NCBI RefSeq assembly: GCF_026130605.1
Contig: NZ_JANFAU010000002.1
Location: 558,001-622,000, forward strand
DNA from: Sphingomonas lycopersici
Lineage (GTDB): Bacteria; Pseudomonadota; Alphaproteobacteria; Sphingomonadales; Sphingomonadaceae
Length of the DNA: 64,000 nt
Direction: 5' to 3'
Positions within the stretch are counted from its first letter, which is position 1, and each line of letters opens with the position of its first letter. Of this stretch, positions 21,673 to 30,690 are shown in pieces. Made by a program: the position numbers and the translations under genes. Under the pieces are notes generated by a model. The model did not search any database, was not told the origin of the DNA, and saw only the letters and a list, made by a program, of their open reading frames with translations.

Positions 21673-22414
21673 TGCGCCCTTCGAACATCACATCGGAATC
21701 GCGCTTGAGAAAGCGCTGTCCGCAATCGACGAACAGATTCTGCCCGGTCACGCTGCGCGCATCGAGCAGATAGACCACCGCCCGCGCCACCTCCGCCGCA
21801 TCGACCGGCCGCCGGAGCAGGTTGGCGCTCGCCACCGCGGCGAATTCGGCCGCGCTCTGGTCGCCGCTCGGCAGCGTCAGCCCGGGGGAAACCGCATTGA
21901 CCCGCACCCGCGGCGCCAGCGCCAGCGCCAGCATCTCGGTCGCCCCCGCCAGCGCATATTTGGTCAGGCTGTACGAGAAGAAGTCGGGGTTGGTATTGGC
22001 GAGCTTCTGGTCGAGCAGATTGACCACCGCCCCGTCCGCCAGCCCCGGCTGCGCCGCGAGCGCCTGCGCGAGGACCGACGGCGCGAGCGCGTTGATCGCG
22101 TGGAGCCGAAGCGCGAGCCGGTGGTCGATCGCCTCGGGCCGGTCGTAGACGAAGGTCGACGCGCTGTTGACCAGCCCGTCGATCACCCCGCCCGCCGCCT
22201 CCACCGCGCGCGCGAATATCGCCGGCAGCGCCGCGGTGTCGGCGAGGTCGCCCTGCACCAACGCCGCGCCGGTCTCGGCCGCGAGCGCCGTCGCTTCCGA
22301 TTCGGAGCCGCCATAATGAATGACAGGCCGATGCCCGGCGGCTGCGACCGCGCGGACGATCGCCGCGCCCAGCCGCTTCGCCCCGCCCGTCACCAGCACG
22401 CGCCGCGGCGTCAC
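21665..22414 (-). CDS. FolM/pteridine-reductase-like SDR
   Basis: Short-chain dehydrogenase predicted to reduce a dihydropterin or dihydrofolate with NADPH. The 249-residue product has [10 protein letters not shown] at the dinucleotide-binding loop. The TGxxxRxG pattern is the hallmark of PTR1 and FolM, which have Arg where other SDRs have Gly. NSAST and the catalytic Tyr/Lys in YSLTKYAL follow. It overlaps folE by 4 bp and folB by 8 bp, which fixes it in the pterin pathway. Dihydromonapterin reductase or an alternative dihydrofolate reductase are both possible; I do not assign one. Confidence 0.85.
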   Translation of the reverse strand: MTPRRVLVTGGAKRLGAAIVRAVAAAGHRPVIHYGGSESEATALAAETGAALVQGDLADTAALPAIFARAVEAAGGVIDGLVNSASTFVYDRPEAIDHRLALRLHAINALAPSVLAQALAAQPGLADGAVVNLLDQKLANTNPDFFSYSLTKYALAGATEMLALALAPRVRVNAVSPGLTLPSGDQSAAEFAAVASANLLRRPVDAAEVARAVVYLLDARSVTGQNLFVDCGQRFLKRDSDVMFEGRNG

Positions 22415-23046
22415 TCCTTGAGGCCCATCAGCGCCAGCACCTCCTTGCGGCTGCGGTCATCCTCGCGGAACACCCCCATCATCCGGCTGGTGACCATCGC
22501 GACCCCGGGGGTGCGCACGCCGCGCGCAGTCATGCAGGCGTGGCTCGCCTCGATCACCACCGCGACGCCCTGCGGCTTCAGCCCGTTCCAGATGCAGTCG
22601 GCGACCTCCGCGGTCAGCCGCTCCTGCACCTGCAACCGCCGCGCGAAGGCGTGAAGCACGCGGGCGAGCTTGGAGATGCCGACGACATGGTTGCGCGGCA
22701 GGTAAGCGATATGCGCCTTGCCGATGATCGGCGCCATATGATGCTCGCAATGCGACTGGAACGGAATGTCCTTAAGCAGCACGATCTCGTCATAGCCGCC
22801 CACTTCTTCGAAGATCCGCGACAGGTGATGCGCCGGGTCGTCGCCATAGCCGGAACAATATTCGCGCCACGCCCGCGCGACGCGCTTCGGCGTATCGAGC
22901 AGCCCTTCGCGGCTGGGATCGTCCCCGGCCCAGCGGATCAGCGTGCGCACTGCTTCCGCTACGTCATCCGGCACTTCGAGCTTGCCGTCCGGCCCCAAGA
23001 TCGCGGCGGGGGGGGATTTCTTCACGGGCTTCTCCTCGTCGATCAT
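22411..23046 (-). CDS. folE: GTP cyclohydrolase I (FolE1)
   Basis: Converts GTP to dihydroneopterin triphosphate, the entry step to folate and pterins. The 211-residue product has the FolE1 core with zinc ligands in [10 protein letters not shown] and a later Cys in EVADCIW, plus [15 protein letters not shown]. It begins a three-gene leftward operon with 4-bp and 8-bp overlaps. The start at 23046 lacks a strong Shine-Dalgarno, and a few codons of N-terminal uncertainty remain. It is divergent from the TonB-dependent receptor. Confidence 0.96.
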   Translation of the reverse strand: MIDEEKPVKKSPPAAILGPDGKLEVPDDVAEAVRTLIRWAGDDPSREGLLDTPKRVARAWREYCSGYGDDPAHHLSRIFEEVGGYDEIVLLKDIPFQSHCEHHMAPIIGKAHIAYLPRNHVVGISKLARVLHAFARRLQVQERLTAEVADCIWNGLKPQGVAVVIEASHACMTARGVRTPGVAMVTSRMMGVFREDDRSRKEVLALMGLKE

Positions 23047-23250
23047 ACCGCATTTGCGAAAAATTCCCGCGACGCGTCATGAACAGGTTCCAAAATGCAA
23101 CTGTTTCCTTTCGGACACAGCCTGTAAAACTCCTTTACGCGCGCAGGCCGATTTCGTTTGACTGCGCAAAAATTCGAACGTTACTCTCCATACCGCAACA
23201 TCAAACCGCAACCGGCAAAGACCGGTGCGACCCAATGGAGGGGGATGCCG

Positions 23251-26223
23251 ATGACAAAATCCACTTTGCTCGCCGCTTCTGCTTTGACGATGGCATTTGC
23301 CGTTCCGGCATGGGCTCAGCAAGCCCCGACCGAAACGGCAGCGACCGGCGTCCAGGATATCGTCGTCACCGCGCAGCGCCAGTCGCAGCGGCTGCAGGAC
23401 GTGCCGATCGCCGTCTCCGCCTTCACCTCGGAGAATCTGGAAAAGCAGCAGATCGTCAATCCGAGCGCGCTGCAGCAGACGCTGCCCAACGTCACCTTCA
23501 CCAAGACGAACTTCACCTCGTCGAGCTTCACGATCCGCGGCATCGGCGATCTGTGCGTCGGCACGACCTGCGACAGCGCGACCGCGATCCACATCAACGA
23601 CATGCCGCTGCTCAACTCGCGCCTGTTCGAAAGCGAGTTCTTCGATCTCGAGCGCGTCGAGGTGCTGCGCGGGCCGCAGGGCACGCTGTTCGGCCGCAAT
23701 GCGACCTCGGGCGTGGTCAATTTCATCACCGCCAAGCCGGATCTCTCGGGCATCCACGCCGCGGGTGAATTCGAATATGGCAATTATGATTCGAAGCGGC
23801 TGAAGGGCATGTTCAACCTGCCGCTCAGCGACACGCTGGGGATTCGCGTCGCGGGCACCTGGCTCAACCGCGACGGCTATACCAAGAACCTCTACACCAA
23901 CAGCAACATCGACGGGCGCGACCTCTATTCGGTGCGCGGCACCTTGTCGTGGGAACCCTCGGCCGACACCCGCGTCGATTTGATCGGCTATTATTTCCAC
24001 GAGCGCGACAACCGCAGCCGCATCCAGAAACAGCTCTGCCACCGCGACCCGACCGGGGTGCTGGGCTGCTTGCCCGACAAGCTGACCAACCAGACGCTCA
24101 ACGGCAATTCAACGCTGGCGACGATCCTCACCAGCCGCGAATTCCTCTCGCTGGCGGTTTCGCCGGCACTGGCCGGGCTCGGCCTCGGCAGCGTCTATCA
24201 GGCGCGCGACAGCTTCGCCGGGGTGGTCAACCCCGCCGACGTCCGCACGGTGAACATCGATTACCAGCCGACCTATTTCGCCGAAGAACAGCAATATATG
24301 GCGAAGATCTATCATAATTTCGGCCAGGTGAGCCTCAACATCACCGGCGGCTATATGAAGAATACCGTCGACTCGACCTCCGATTACAACCTCGCGGTCG
24401 AAAATTCCTATGCCACAAATGTCGGGCTCAACACGCTCTATGCCGCAGCCGGCCCGGGCGGCCCGCTGAGCGGATTGTTCGGCAAGATGCGCAACGCGCT
24501 CGTCCCCAACGGGCCGGGCTCATTGTGCCAATCGCTGGCGGATCCGAACGGCGTGGGCGTCTATGGCGGCAACGGCGTCTGCGCGCCGACCAGCCTCGAC
24601 TTCGATCGCTCGCGCGCGACGATCCGGCAATATTCGGCCGAAGCGCATATCGACAGCTCGTTCGACGGGATGTTCAACTTCCTGCTCGGCGGCATCTATT
24701 TCGACAGCAAGGCGACCAATACCGATTATTACGTCAACAGCTTCGGGCTGGATTATGCCGCCGGCCTGCTGGGCGGTGCGCAGAGCGGCGGTGCGGCCTT
24801 CGCCGCGACGCCCTTCTATCGCAACAACACCCCGAATTTCCGCCTGAAATCCTATGGCTTGTTCGGCGAAACCTATTTCAAGTTCAACGACAAGCTCAAG
24901 CTGACGCTCGGGCTGCGCTACAATCATGACGACAAGGAAGTGTCGGCGCGCACCACGTTGATCTCCGACACCAAGAGCGCCGTGGTCCCCAACGCCGCCG
25001 GAACCGGCCCGCTGCTCAATGCAGAGGGCAATCCGATCGTCGCCAGCGCCTCGTCGAGCGTGCTGGTGCCTTACGGCTCGACCAACGCCAATCCGTTCCT
25101 GAGCAACGGCAGCTACGACTTCGACTCGTCGACGGCGGGCAACCAACCGTTTGCCACCACCTCGGTCAGCTTCGGGCGGCTCACCGGCCGCGCGGTGCTC
25201 GATTACAAGATCAGCGACAACAACCTGATCTACGCCTCCTATTCGCGCGGCTACAAATCGGGCGGCATCAATCCGCCGCTGTCGCCGGTGTTCTCGGTGC
25301 CCACCACCTTCGCGCCGGAAAAGGTCGATTCGTTCGAAATCGGCTCGAAAAACACCTGGGATCACGGCCGCTTCCGGCTGAACGTCACGGGCTTCTACTA
25401 TAAGTACAAGGGACTGCAGCTCAGCCGCATCGTCGCCCGCACCTCGGTCAACGACAATATCAACGCCGATATCTACGGCGTCGAGGCGGAAGCGATCATC
25501 AGCCCGATCCCGGCCTTCGTGGTCAACGCCAACTTCAGCTATATGAAGTCGAAGGTGACGGGCGACACCTATCTCGCCAATCCGCGCGACCCGTCGGGCG
25601 GCCGTTCGGACGCGGTGATCATCAAGGACCTCACCAACGCGTCGAACTGCGCGATCCGCCCGGCCAAGGGCTCGGCCGCTACCGCGGCGCAGGTCAATGC
25701 CTTCGTCAACGGGTTCAACTCAGCGGTGGGCCTACAGCCGACCACCCCGATCCCGGGCACCAACACGACCGGCGCCTTCTCGATCTGCTCGCAATTGGCG
25801 ATCACCGCCGCGCGCAGCGGGCTGCCGTTCGTCGTCGATCCCAGCGGGGTGGAAACCAACGTCCGCGGCAACAGCCTGCCCAACGCCCCGTCGTACAAAT
25901 GGGCGGTCGGCGCGCAATATACGATCAACGCCGGCGAATGGTCGATCGTGCCGCGCGCGGACCTCAACTATACCGGCAACAGCTGGGGGACGATCTTCAA
26001 CAAGAACCCGATCGATCGCATCCCGGGCTATGCGGTGGTCAACGCACAGCTGCAGATCAACGGGCCGAACGACCGCTTCTACATCCGCGGCTTCGTTCAG
26101 AACCTGACCAACAACAGCGCCACGACCGGCATGTACGTGACCGATCAGTCGTCCGGCCTGTTCACCAATATCTTCACGCTCGAACCGCGCCGCTACGGCG
26201 TCGCCGCCGGGTTCAAATTCTGA
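23251..26223 (+). CDS. TonB-dependent outer-membrane receptor
   Basis: A 990-residue outer-membrane beta-barrel with plug. GGAGGGGG at 23237-23244 places the start at the ATG at 23251, giving a signal peptide ending AWAQ. A TonB-box-like segment (DIVVTAQRQ) follows, then the plug with PNVTFTKT, IRGIGDL and VEVLRGPQGTLFGRNATSGVVNFIT, and the barrel, which ends in Phe (RYGVAAGFKF). A cysteine pair in the plug (CVGTTC) is likely disulfide-bonded. There is no adjacent ABC importer or ECF-sigma pair, and the ligand cannot be told. Its nearest neighbours are folE and a SWIB gene, which do not suggest a substrate. Confidence 0.93.
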   Translation: MTKSTLLAASALTMAFAVPAWAQQAPTETAATGVQDIVVTAQRQSQRLQDVPIAVSAFTSENLEKQQIVNPSALQQTLPNVTFTKTNFTSSSFTIRGIGDLCVGTTCDSATAIHINDMPLLNSRLFESEFFDLERVEVLRGPQGTLFGRNATSGVVNFITAKPDLSGIHAAGEFEYGNYDSKRLKGMFNLPLSDTLGIRVAGTWLNRDGYTKNLYTNSNIDGRDLYSVRGTLSWEPSADTRVDLIGYYFHERDNRSRIQKQLCHRDPTGVLGCLPDKLTNQTLNGNSTLATILTSREFLSLAVSPALAGLGLGSVYQARDSFAGVVNPADVRTVNIDYQPTYFAEEQQYMAKIYHNFGQVSLNITGGYMKNTVDSTSDYNLAVENSYATNVGLNTLYAAAGPGGPLSGLFGKMRNALVPNGPGSLCQSLADPNGVGVYGGNGVCAPTSLDFDRSRATIRQYSAEAHIDSSFDGMFNFLLGGIYFDSKATNTDYYVNSFGLDYAAGLLGGAQSGGAAFAATPFYRNNTPNFRLKSYGLFGETYFKFNDKLKLTLGLRYNHDDKEVSARTTLISDTKSAVVPNAAGTGPLLNAEGNPIVASASSSVLVPYGSTNANPFLSNGSYDFDSSTAGNQPFATTSVSFGRLTGRAVLDYKISDNNLIYASYSRGYKSGGINPPLSPVFSVPTTFAPEKVDSFEIGSKNTWDHGRFRLNVTGFYYKYKGLQLSRIVARTSVNDNINADIYGVEAEAIISPIPAFVVNANFSYMKSKVTGDTYLANPRDPSGGRSDAVIIKDLTNASNCAIRPAKGSAATAAQVNAFVNGFNSAVGLQPTTPIPGTNTTGAFSICSQLAITAARSGLPFVVDPSGVETNVRGNSLPNAPSYKWAVGAQYTINAGEWSIVPRADLNYTGNSWGTIFNKNPIDRIPGYAVVNAQLQINGPNDRFYIRGFVQNLTNNSATTGMYVTDQSSGLFTNIFTLEPRRYGVAAGFKF

Positions 26224-26232
26224 CCCTCTCCG

Positions 26233-26258
26233 CCGGCCCCGGATCGCGCCGGGGCCGG
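26233..26258 (+). terminator. Strong inverted repeat after the TonB receptor gene
   Basis: A perfect 10-bp inverted repeat (CCGGCCCCGG and CCGGGGCCGG) with a 6-nt loop starts 10 bp after the receptor stop and is followed by AATTT rather than a long T run. It is a likely but imperfect intrinsic terminator. Confidence 0.6.
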
Positions 26259-26415
26259 AATTTCTGCCTCAACCGCCTAGTCTCTGAGACGAAAGCCTAT
26301 CATTTCCCCTCTGAGGGAGGTGACAACGGGAAAAAGGCGGCGCACAAGCATCGCGCGCTCAAGAAGGCGTGATTCCGAAAGAGGCCGGTCAACCGGCGCA
26401 ACAGGAAGGAATACA

Positions 26416-26676
26416 ATGGCTACGACTACCAAGAGCGGCGGCATCCATGCTCCCGTCCAGCCCTCGGCGGAGCTGGGCGCCATCGTCGGCAACGACAAGC
26501 TGCCGCGCAGCCAGGTGATCAGCAAGGTGTGGGACTATATCAAGTCGCACAAGCTGCAGAATCCCGAGAACAAGCGTGAAATCCTCGCCGACGACAAGCT
26601 CAAGAAGGTCTTCGGCAAGGACAAGGTGACGATGTTCGAGATGAACAAGTACATCTCGCAGCACGTCAAGGCCTGA
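26416..26676 (+). CDS. SWIB/MDM2 domain protein
   Basis: An 86-residue protein made almost entirely of one SWIB domain, the fold known from eukaryotic SWI/SNF and MDM2 proteins and present in Chlamydia and many alphaproteobacteria. After a short T/K/S tail it reads LGAIVGNDKLPRSQVISKVWDYIK, then LQNPENKREILADDKLKKVFG and FEMNKYISQHV. The ATG at 26416 has GGAAGGA upstream; a longer frame from 26320 only adds an arginine-rich stretch. Role in bacteria is not settled; DNA or chromatin-protein association is inferred from the fold. A terminator follows. Confidence 0.9.
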   Translation: MATTTKSGGIHAPVQPSAELGAIVGNDKLPRSQVISKVWDYIKSHKLQNPENKREILADDKLKKVFGKDKVTMFEMNKYISQHVKA

Positions 26677-26688
26677 CACTCAGCATTC

Positions 26689-26721
26689 GGCGCCGGTCGG
26701 TTTCGATCGGCGCCGTTTTTT
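26689..26721 (+). terminator. Intrinsic terminator after the SWIB gene
   Basis: GGCGCCGGTCG and CGATCGGCGCC form an 11-bp stem with a 4-nt loop (one G-T pair), followed by six T at 26716-26721. It starts 13 bp after the SWIB stop codon. Confidence 0.85.
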
Positions 26722-26778
26722 ATGGGCGTGATTGCCTCAGGCAATCGTCACCCCGGCCTTGAGCCGCCCCCCTTCTCA

Positions 26779-26861
26779 CCGTTCGGGCTGAGCTTGTCGA
26801 AGTCCTGTACTTTTCTTCGGAAGGAAGAAGTGCAGCCCTTCGACAAGCTCAGGGCGAACGG
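26779..26861. repeat. Family A palindromic repeat, copy 4
   Basis: Bounded by CCGTTCG and CGAACGG with inner arms GAGCTTGTCGAAG and CTTCGACAAGCTC, 83 bp. It lies in the gap between the convergent SWIB and rnk-like genes. Confidence 0.9.
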
Positions 26862-26885
26862 AGGGGGGCCCGCGACGGGCACCCC

Positions 26886-27299
26886 TCAGGCCGCCTGCGG
26901 CGCCTGCGTCACCTTGACGATCGACAGCGCGCGGCGATGCCCTTCGCGATCGGGCCACAGGATCGATTGCCCTTCGCGCAGCCCGATCAGCCCCGCCCCC
27001 ACCGGGGTGAGAATCGAAACGCGCCCGGCCGAGATATCGGCCTCCTTCGGATAGACCAGTTGCACGGTGCGCGCCGTGCCGTTCGCCTCGTCGATGAATT
27101 CGACGCTGGCGTGCATCGTCACCACGTCGCTGGGGATGCGCGCGGCGCGATGGATATGCGCGCGGCCGATTTCCTCCAGCAGCATCTCGCTCACCTCGGG
27201 CAGCCGATCCTCGGCGCCGATCGCGAGATTGGTCAATTTGTCGGCTTCTTCGTCGATCATATGGATCGGCGGACGCTTGGTCGCCTTGCTGCTCGTCAT
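26886..27299 (-). CDS. rnk: Rnk-like nucleoside diphosphate kinase regulator (GreA/GreB family)
   Basis: A 137-residue protein with a short N-terminal coiled region (about 15-50) and a C-terminal FKBP-like GreA/GreB domain with VQLVYPKEADISAGRVSILTPVG and ALIGLREGQ-type sequence. It lacks the long Gre coiled coil and acidic tip, which matches Rnk and related RNA-polymerase-binding factors. The usual name comes from the E. coli regulator of nucleoside diphosphate kinase; effect on transcription here is inferred. Monocistronic. Confidence 0.85.
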   Translation of the reverse strand: MTSSKATKRPPIHMIDEEADKLTNLAIGAEDRLPEVSEMLLEEIGRAHIHRAARIPSDVVTMHASVEFIDEANGTARTVQLVYPKEADISAGRVSILTPVGAGLIGLREGQSILWPDREGHRRALSIVKVTQAPQAA

Positions 27300-27353
27300 G
27301 TCGCTTGCTTTCCGCGGGGGTAGAATGAGGCGCGCGCGCCGGTTGATCGGGTG

Positions 27354-27389
27354 CCCCGGGTTCGGGGCATGTCGCGCCGGAACCCGGGG
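27354..27389. repeat. 10-bp inverted repeat upstream of rnk
   Basis: CCCCGGGTTC and GAACCCGGGG form a perfect inverted repeat with a 16-nt loop. It is in the 194-bp gap between the Lrp-type regulator stop and the rnk start; it could be the terminator of the regulator gene or a repeat remnant. The rest of the gap shows nothing recognisable. Confidence 0.55.
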
Positions 27390-27493
27390 CTAAATGCCCG
27401 CGAGAAGCTGCCCCCCGTGGTGGCGAAAGCGAAAAAGGCAGCGTTCGATCTGCATCGCGCGATGATGTCCCCCGCGCGCGCTCAAGTCAAACC

Positions 27494-27940
27494 TCATGCA
27501 TGACGGTGGCTGCGCATGGCGAAGCTCGAGGTGATCCGCGTCACCCCCGGCAGCCGCGACAGCACGTCGCGGTGGAAGGCGGCATATTCCTCCATTCCCG
27601 CGATCTGCACCCGCAGCACATAATCCCCCGCCCCGGTCATCAGATACCATTCGCGCACCTCGGGATGCTGGCGCAGCGCGCGTTCGAAGCGGAGCAGATA
27701 TTCCTCAGTCTGCCGTTCGAGCTCGACCTGGACGATCGCCACCGTCCCCTCGTCGGGCGCACCGCCGGCGACGATCGCGGTATAGCCGCGGATCACCCCC
27801 GATTGTTCGAGCAACTTCACCCGGCGCAGGCAGGCCGAAGGCGAGAGCCCCACCGCCTCCGCCAGCGCGCTGTTGGTGATCCGCGCATTGAGGCGAAGCT
27901 GGGTGAGGATACGGCGGTCGGCCTCGTCGAGGGTAGACAT
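27494..27940 (-). CDS. Lrp/AsnC-family transcriptional regulator
   Basis: A 148-residue regulator with the AsnC-type helix-turn-helix (LDEADRRILTQLRLNARITN, then LSPSACLRRVKLLEQSGVI) and a C-terminal RAM ligand domain with HPEVREWYLMTGAGDYVL. It is transcribed away from alr-dadA across about 120 bp. Regulators of this family next to alanine racemase and D-amino-acid dehydrogenase commonly respond to alanine (DadR/AlaR type), so control of alr-dadA is likely but inferred from position. Confidence 0.9.
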   Translation of the reverse strand: MSTLDEADRRILTQLRLNARITNSALAEAVGLSPSACLRRVKLLEQSGVIRGYTAIVAGGAPDEGTVAIVQVELERQTEEYLLRFERALRQHPEVREWYLMTGAGDYVLRVQIAGMEEYAAFHRDVLSRLPGVTRITSSFAMRSHRHA

Positions 27941-27942
27941 GC

Positions 27943-27972
27943 AGAATATGCCATTTGATCGAAGATTATTCT
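27943..27972. promoter_or_regulatory. Candidate Lrp-type operator
   Basis: An AT-rich stretch with AGAAT and ATTCT half-sites lying just upstream of the regulator start and upstream of alr. Its composition (AGAATAT and ATTATTCT) resembles Lrp-family sites. It is a visual match only. Confidence 0.35.
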
Positions 27973-28059
27973 GTCATGTCGTATCCCACGCAACAATGCA
28001 CGACAAATCGGCGGAGAATTCGAACGGGTCGCTGGCATTCCCGCACTCGGAGGATGCTC

Positions 28060-29181
28060 ATGGCGAAACATCTTTGCCCCACCAGTTCGAGCCGGCTGAC
28101 GATCGATCTGGGGGCGATCCGAGATAACTACCGGCTGATCGCCGCGCGCATCGCTCCCGCGATGTGCAGCGCGGTGGTCAAGGCCGATGCGTATGGGCTC
28201 GGCGCGGCGCGGGTCGCGCCGATGCTGCGCGACGCCGGGTGCGGCATCTTCTTCGTCGCGCAGCTCGGCGAAGCGATCGCGCTGCGCGAAGCGCTCGGCG
28301 CCGGCAGCGAGATCCTCATCCTCAACGGCGTCGACCCCGGCGGCGAGCGGCTTTGCGCCGATCACGGCCTCATCCCGGTGCTGAATTCGCTGAGCCAGGT
28401 CGAGCGCTGGCGCACACTGGCGCGCGAGCGCGGTACGGCGCTGCCCGCGGCACTGCAGGTCGATAGCGGCATGTCGCGGCTCGGCCTCGACGCCAGGTCG
28501 GTGGCGACGCTCGCCGACGACGCCGCCTTCCCCCGCGAGGTCTCGCTGCGGCTGCTGATGACCCACCTCGCCTGCGCCGACGCGCCCGGCAATTCCGCTA
28601 ACGAAGCCCAGCTCGCACGGTTCGCGTTGGCGCGCGCGCGTTTCCCCGGCGTTCCCGCCTCGATCGCCAACAGCGGCGGCTCATTCCTCCCCGAAGAATT
28701 CCATTGCGACGTCGCGCGCCCCGGCATCGCGCTCTACGGCGTCGCGCCGAGCGCGCTGGCCGAGGGGCTGCGCCCGGTCGCGACGCTCGCCGCGCGCGTG
28801 ATCCAGATCCGCGAGATCGAGGCCGGCACCGGGGTCGGCTACGGCCTCGATTACATCGCGTCCGAGCGGCGCCGGCTGGCGACGGTCGGCATCGGCTATG
28901 CCGACGGCTGGCCCCGCCACCTCAGCAATGTCGGCGCGGTCTGGCATCAGGGCACACGGCTGCCGATCACCGGGCGGGTGTCGATGGACAGCCTGACGGT
29001 CGACATCTCGGCGCTCCCCGACGAGGCGCTGGCCGAAGGCGATTTCGTCGAACTGCTCGGGCCCTCGCAAACGCTCGACGACGTCGCCGGCGAGGCCGGG
29101 ACGATCGCTTATGAAATCCTCACCCAGCTCGGCCGGCGCCACGAACGCCGCTATGTCGACGGAGCACAGATATGCGCGTGA
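28060..29181 (+). CDS. alr: Alanine racemase
   Basis: Interconverts L- and D-alanine with PLP. From the ATG at 28060 (GGAGG at 28049-28053) it is 373 residues. The PLP lysine is Lys41 in [11 protein letters not shown]. The second active-site region ([34 protein letters not shown]) is present. A longer frame to 27955 is rejected because it runs through the regulator promoter. It overlaps dadA by 10 bp. This copy is therefore probably catabolic: it turns L-alanine into the D-form oxidised by DadA; it may also feed cell-wall D-alanine. Confidence 0.95.
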   Translation: MAKHLCPTSSSRLTIDLGAIRDNYRLIAARIAPAMCSAVVKADAYGLGAARVAPMLRDAGCGIFFVAQLGEAIALREALGAGSEILILNGVDPGGERLCADHGLIPVLNSLSQVERWRTLARERGTALPAALQVDSGMSRLGLDARSVATLADDAAFPREVSLRLLMTHLACADAPGNSANEAQLARFALARARFPGVPASIANSGGSFLPEEFHCDVARPGIALYGVAPSALAEGLRPVATLAARVIQIREIEAGTGVGYGLDYIASERRRLATVGIGYADGWPRHLSNVGAVWHQGTRLPITGRVSMDSLTVDISALPDEALAEGDFVELLGPSQTLDDVAGEAGTIAYEILTQLGRRHERRYVDGAQICA

Positions 29182-30428
29182 TCGTTCTCGGCGCCGGCGT
29201 GGTCGGCGTGACCTCGGCTTATTATCTCCGGCAGGCCGGGCATGAGGTGGTGGTGATCGATCGCCAGCCCGGCCCCGCGCTCGAAACCAGCTTCGCCAAC
29301 GCCGGGGAGGTTTCGCCCGGCTATGCCTCGCCCTGGGCCGCGCCGGGCATCCCGCAAAAGGCGGTGCGCTGGCTGATGATGAAGCACGCGCCGCTGATCC
29401 TGCGCCCCAAGCCCGATGCGGCGATGCTGCGCTGGCTGGCGATGATGCTGCGCAACTGCACCGAGGTGCGCTATGCGCTCAACAAGAGCCGGATGGTCGG
29501 CCTCGCCGAATTCAGCCGCGACGAATTGAAGGTGCTGCGCGAGAAGCTCGGCATCGCCTATGACGAGCGCGCGCAGGGCACGCTCCAGCTGTTCCGCACC
29601 GAAAAGCAGCTCGCCGGCGCGGCCAAGGACATGGCGGTGCTCGACGATTTCGGGGTCGAGTATGAATTGCTCGACCGCGCCGGCTGCATAGGCGCCGAGC
29701 CGGGGCTCGCCGCGACGAGCGACAAGTTCGTCGGGGGCTTGCGGCTGCCCGGCGACGAGACCGGCGATTGCCAGATGTTCACCCGCCAGCTCGCCGACTG
29801 GCTGGCGGCAAATGGTGTCGACTTCCGCTACAACACCAATATCGAGGCGCTGGAACGCGACGCCGGCCGCGTGTCGGGGGTCAGGACCAATGCCGGATTG
29901 GTGCGCGGCGACGCCTATCTCGTCGCGCTCGCGAGCTTTTCCCCCGCGCTGCTCAAGCCGTTCGGGCTCGGCCTGCCGGTCTATCCGGTGAAGGGCTATT
30001 CGATCACCGTGCCGGTGGCGGACCCGGATCGCGCGCCCGTCTCGACCTTGCTCGACGAGACCTACAAGATCGCGATCACCCGACTGGGCAGCCGCGTCCG
30101 CGTCGGCGGGATGGCGGAGATTTCGGGGTTCGACAACAGCCTCCCGGCGCGGCGGCAGGCGACCTTGCTCCACTCGCTCACCGATCTGTTCCCCGGCGGC
30201 GCGATCGTCGACGGCGAGACCAATTACTGGAGCGGCCTGCGCCCGATGACCCCCGACGGGCCGCCGGTGATCGGCGCGACCCCGGTCGACAATCTGTTCC
30301 TCAACACCGGGCACGGCACGCTCGGCTGGACGATGGGCTGCGGCTCGGGGCATCTGATCGCCAGCCTGATCGGCGGGACCAAGCCGGCGGTCGACCCGGC
30401 AGGATTGGCGATCGACCGCTATCGTTGA
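29172..30428 (+). CDS. dadA: D-amino acid dehydrogenase small subunit
   Basis: FAD enzyme that oxidatively deaminates D-alanine and other D-amino acids, passing electrons to the respiratory chain. The 418-residue product has the Rossmann start [37 protein letters not shown] and the C-terminal FAD segment [19 protein letters not shown], all typical of DadA. The start overlaps the alr end by 10 bp. With alr it forms the classic L-alanine to pyruvate route. Confidence 0.95.
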   Translation: MRVIVLGAGVVGVTSAYYLRQAGHEVVVIDRQPGPALETSFANAGEVSPGYASPWAAPGIPQKAVRWLMMKHAPLILRPKPDAAMLRWLAMMLRNCTEVRYALNKSRMVGLAEFSRDELKVLREKLGIAYDERAQGTLQLFRTEKQLAGAAKDMAVLDDFGVEYELLDRAGCIGAEPGLAATSDKFVGGLRLPGDETGDCQMFTRQLADWLAANGVDFRYNTNIEALERDAGRVSGVRTNAGLVRGDAYLVALASFSPALLKPFGLGLPVYPVKGYSITVPVADPDRAPVSTLLDETYKIAITRLGSRVRVGGMAEISGFDNSLPARRQATLLHSLTDLFPGGAIVDGETNYWSGLRPMTPDGPPVIGATPVDNLFLNTGHGTLGWTMGCGSGHLIASLIGGTKPAVDPAGLAIDRYR

Positions 30429-30450
30429 ACCCCCACCTCCGCTGCTCCTC

Positions 30451-30634
30451 CCCACGTCACCCCAGCGAAAGCTGGGGTCTCGTGCCCCTAGTGGTGAGAA
30501 CACAACAGATGAGTCCCGGAATCCTTTCCCGGCATGACGGCTGAGAGACGCGGGAACCATCCGTCTGAATCAATCCACCAGCGATCCGCGTGTGGAGGGA
30601 GATGCCAGCTTTCGCTGGCATGACGATGTGGGGT
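30451..30634. repeat. Family F element with long inverted ends
   Basis: The left arm holds CCAGCGAAAGCTGG (30462-30475) and the right arm holds its exact reverse complement (30605-30618), with outer CCCAC and GTGGG. The span has no plausible CDS. It fills most of the 262-bp gap between dadA and the amidohydrolase. Confidence 0.7.
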
Positions 30635-30690
30635 GCCGGATTTGCTTAGCCCCCTAGCAAAAAACCCAAGCATCACTTAGCGATAATCCG

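Noticed and set aside
26320..26415. In-frame upstream extension of the SWIB gene, and a basic Lys/His-rich peptide in another frame there
   Set aside because: The extension is arginine-rich and lies before a clear GGAAGGA ribosome site at the inner ATG. The basic peptide has no convincing start or ribosome site.
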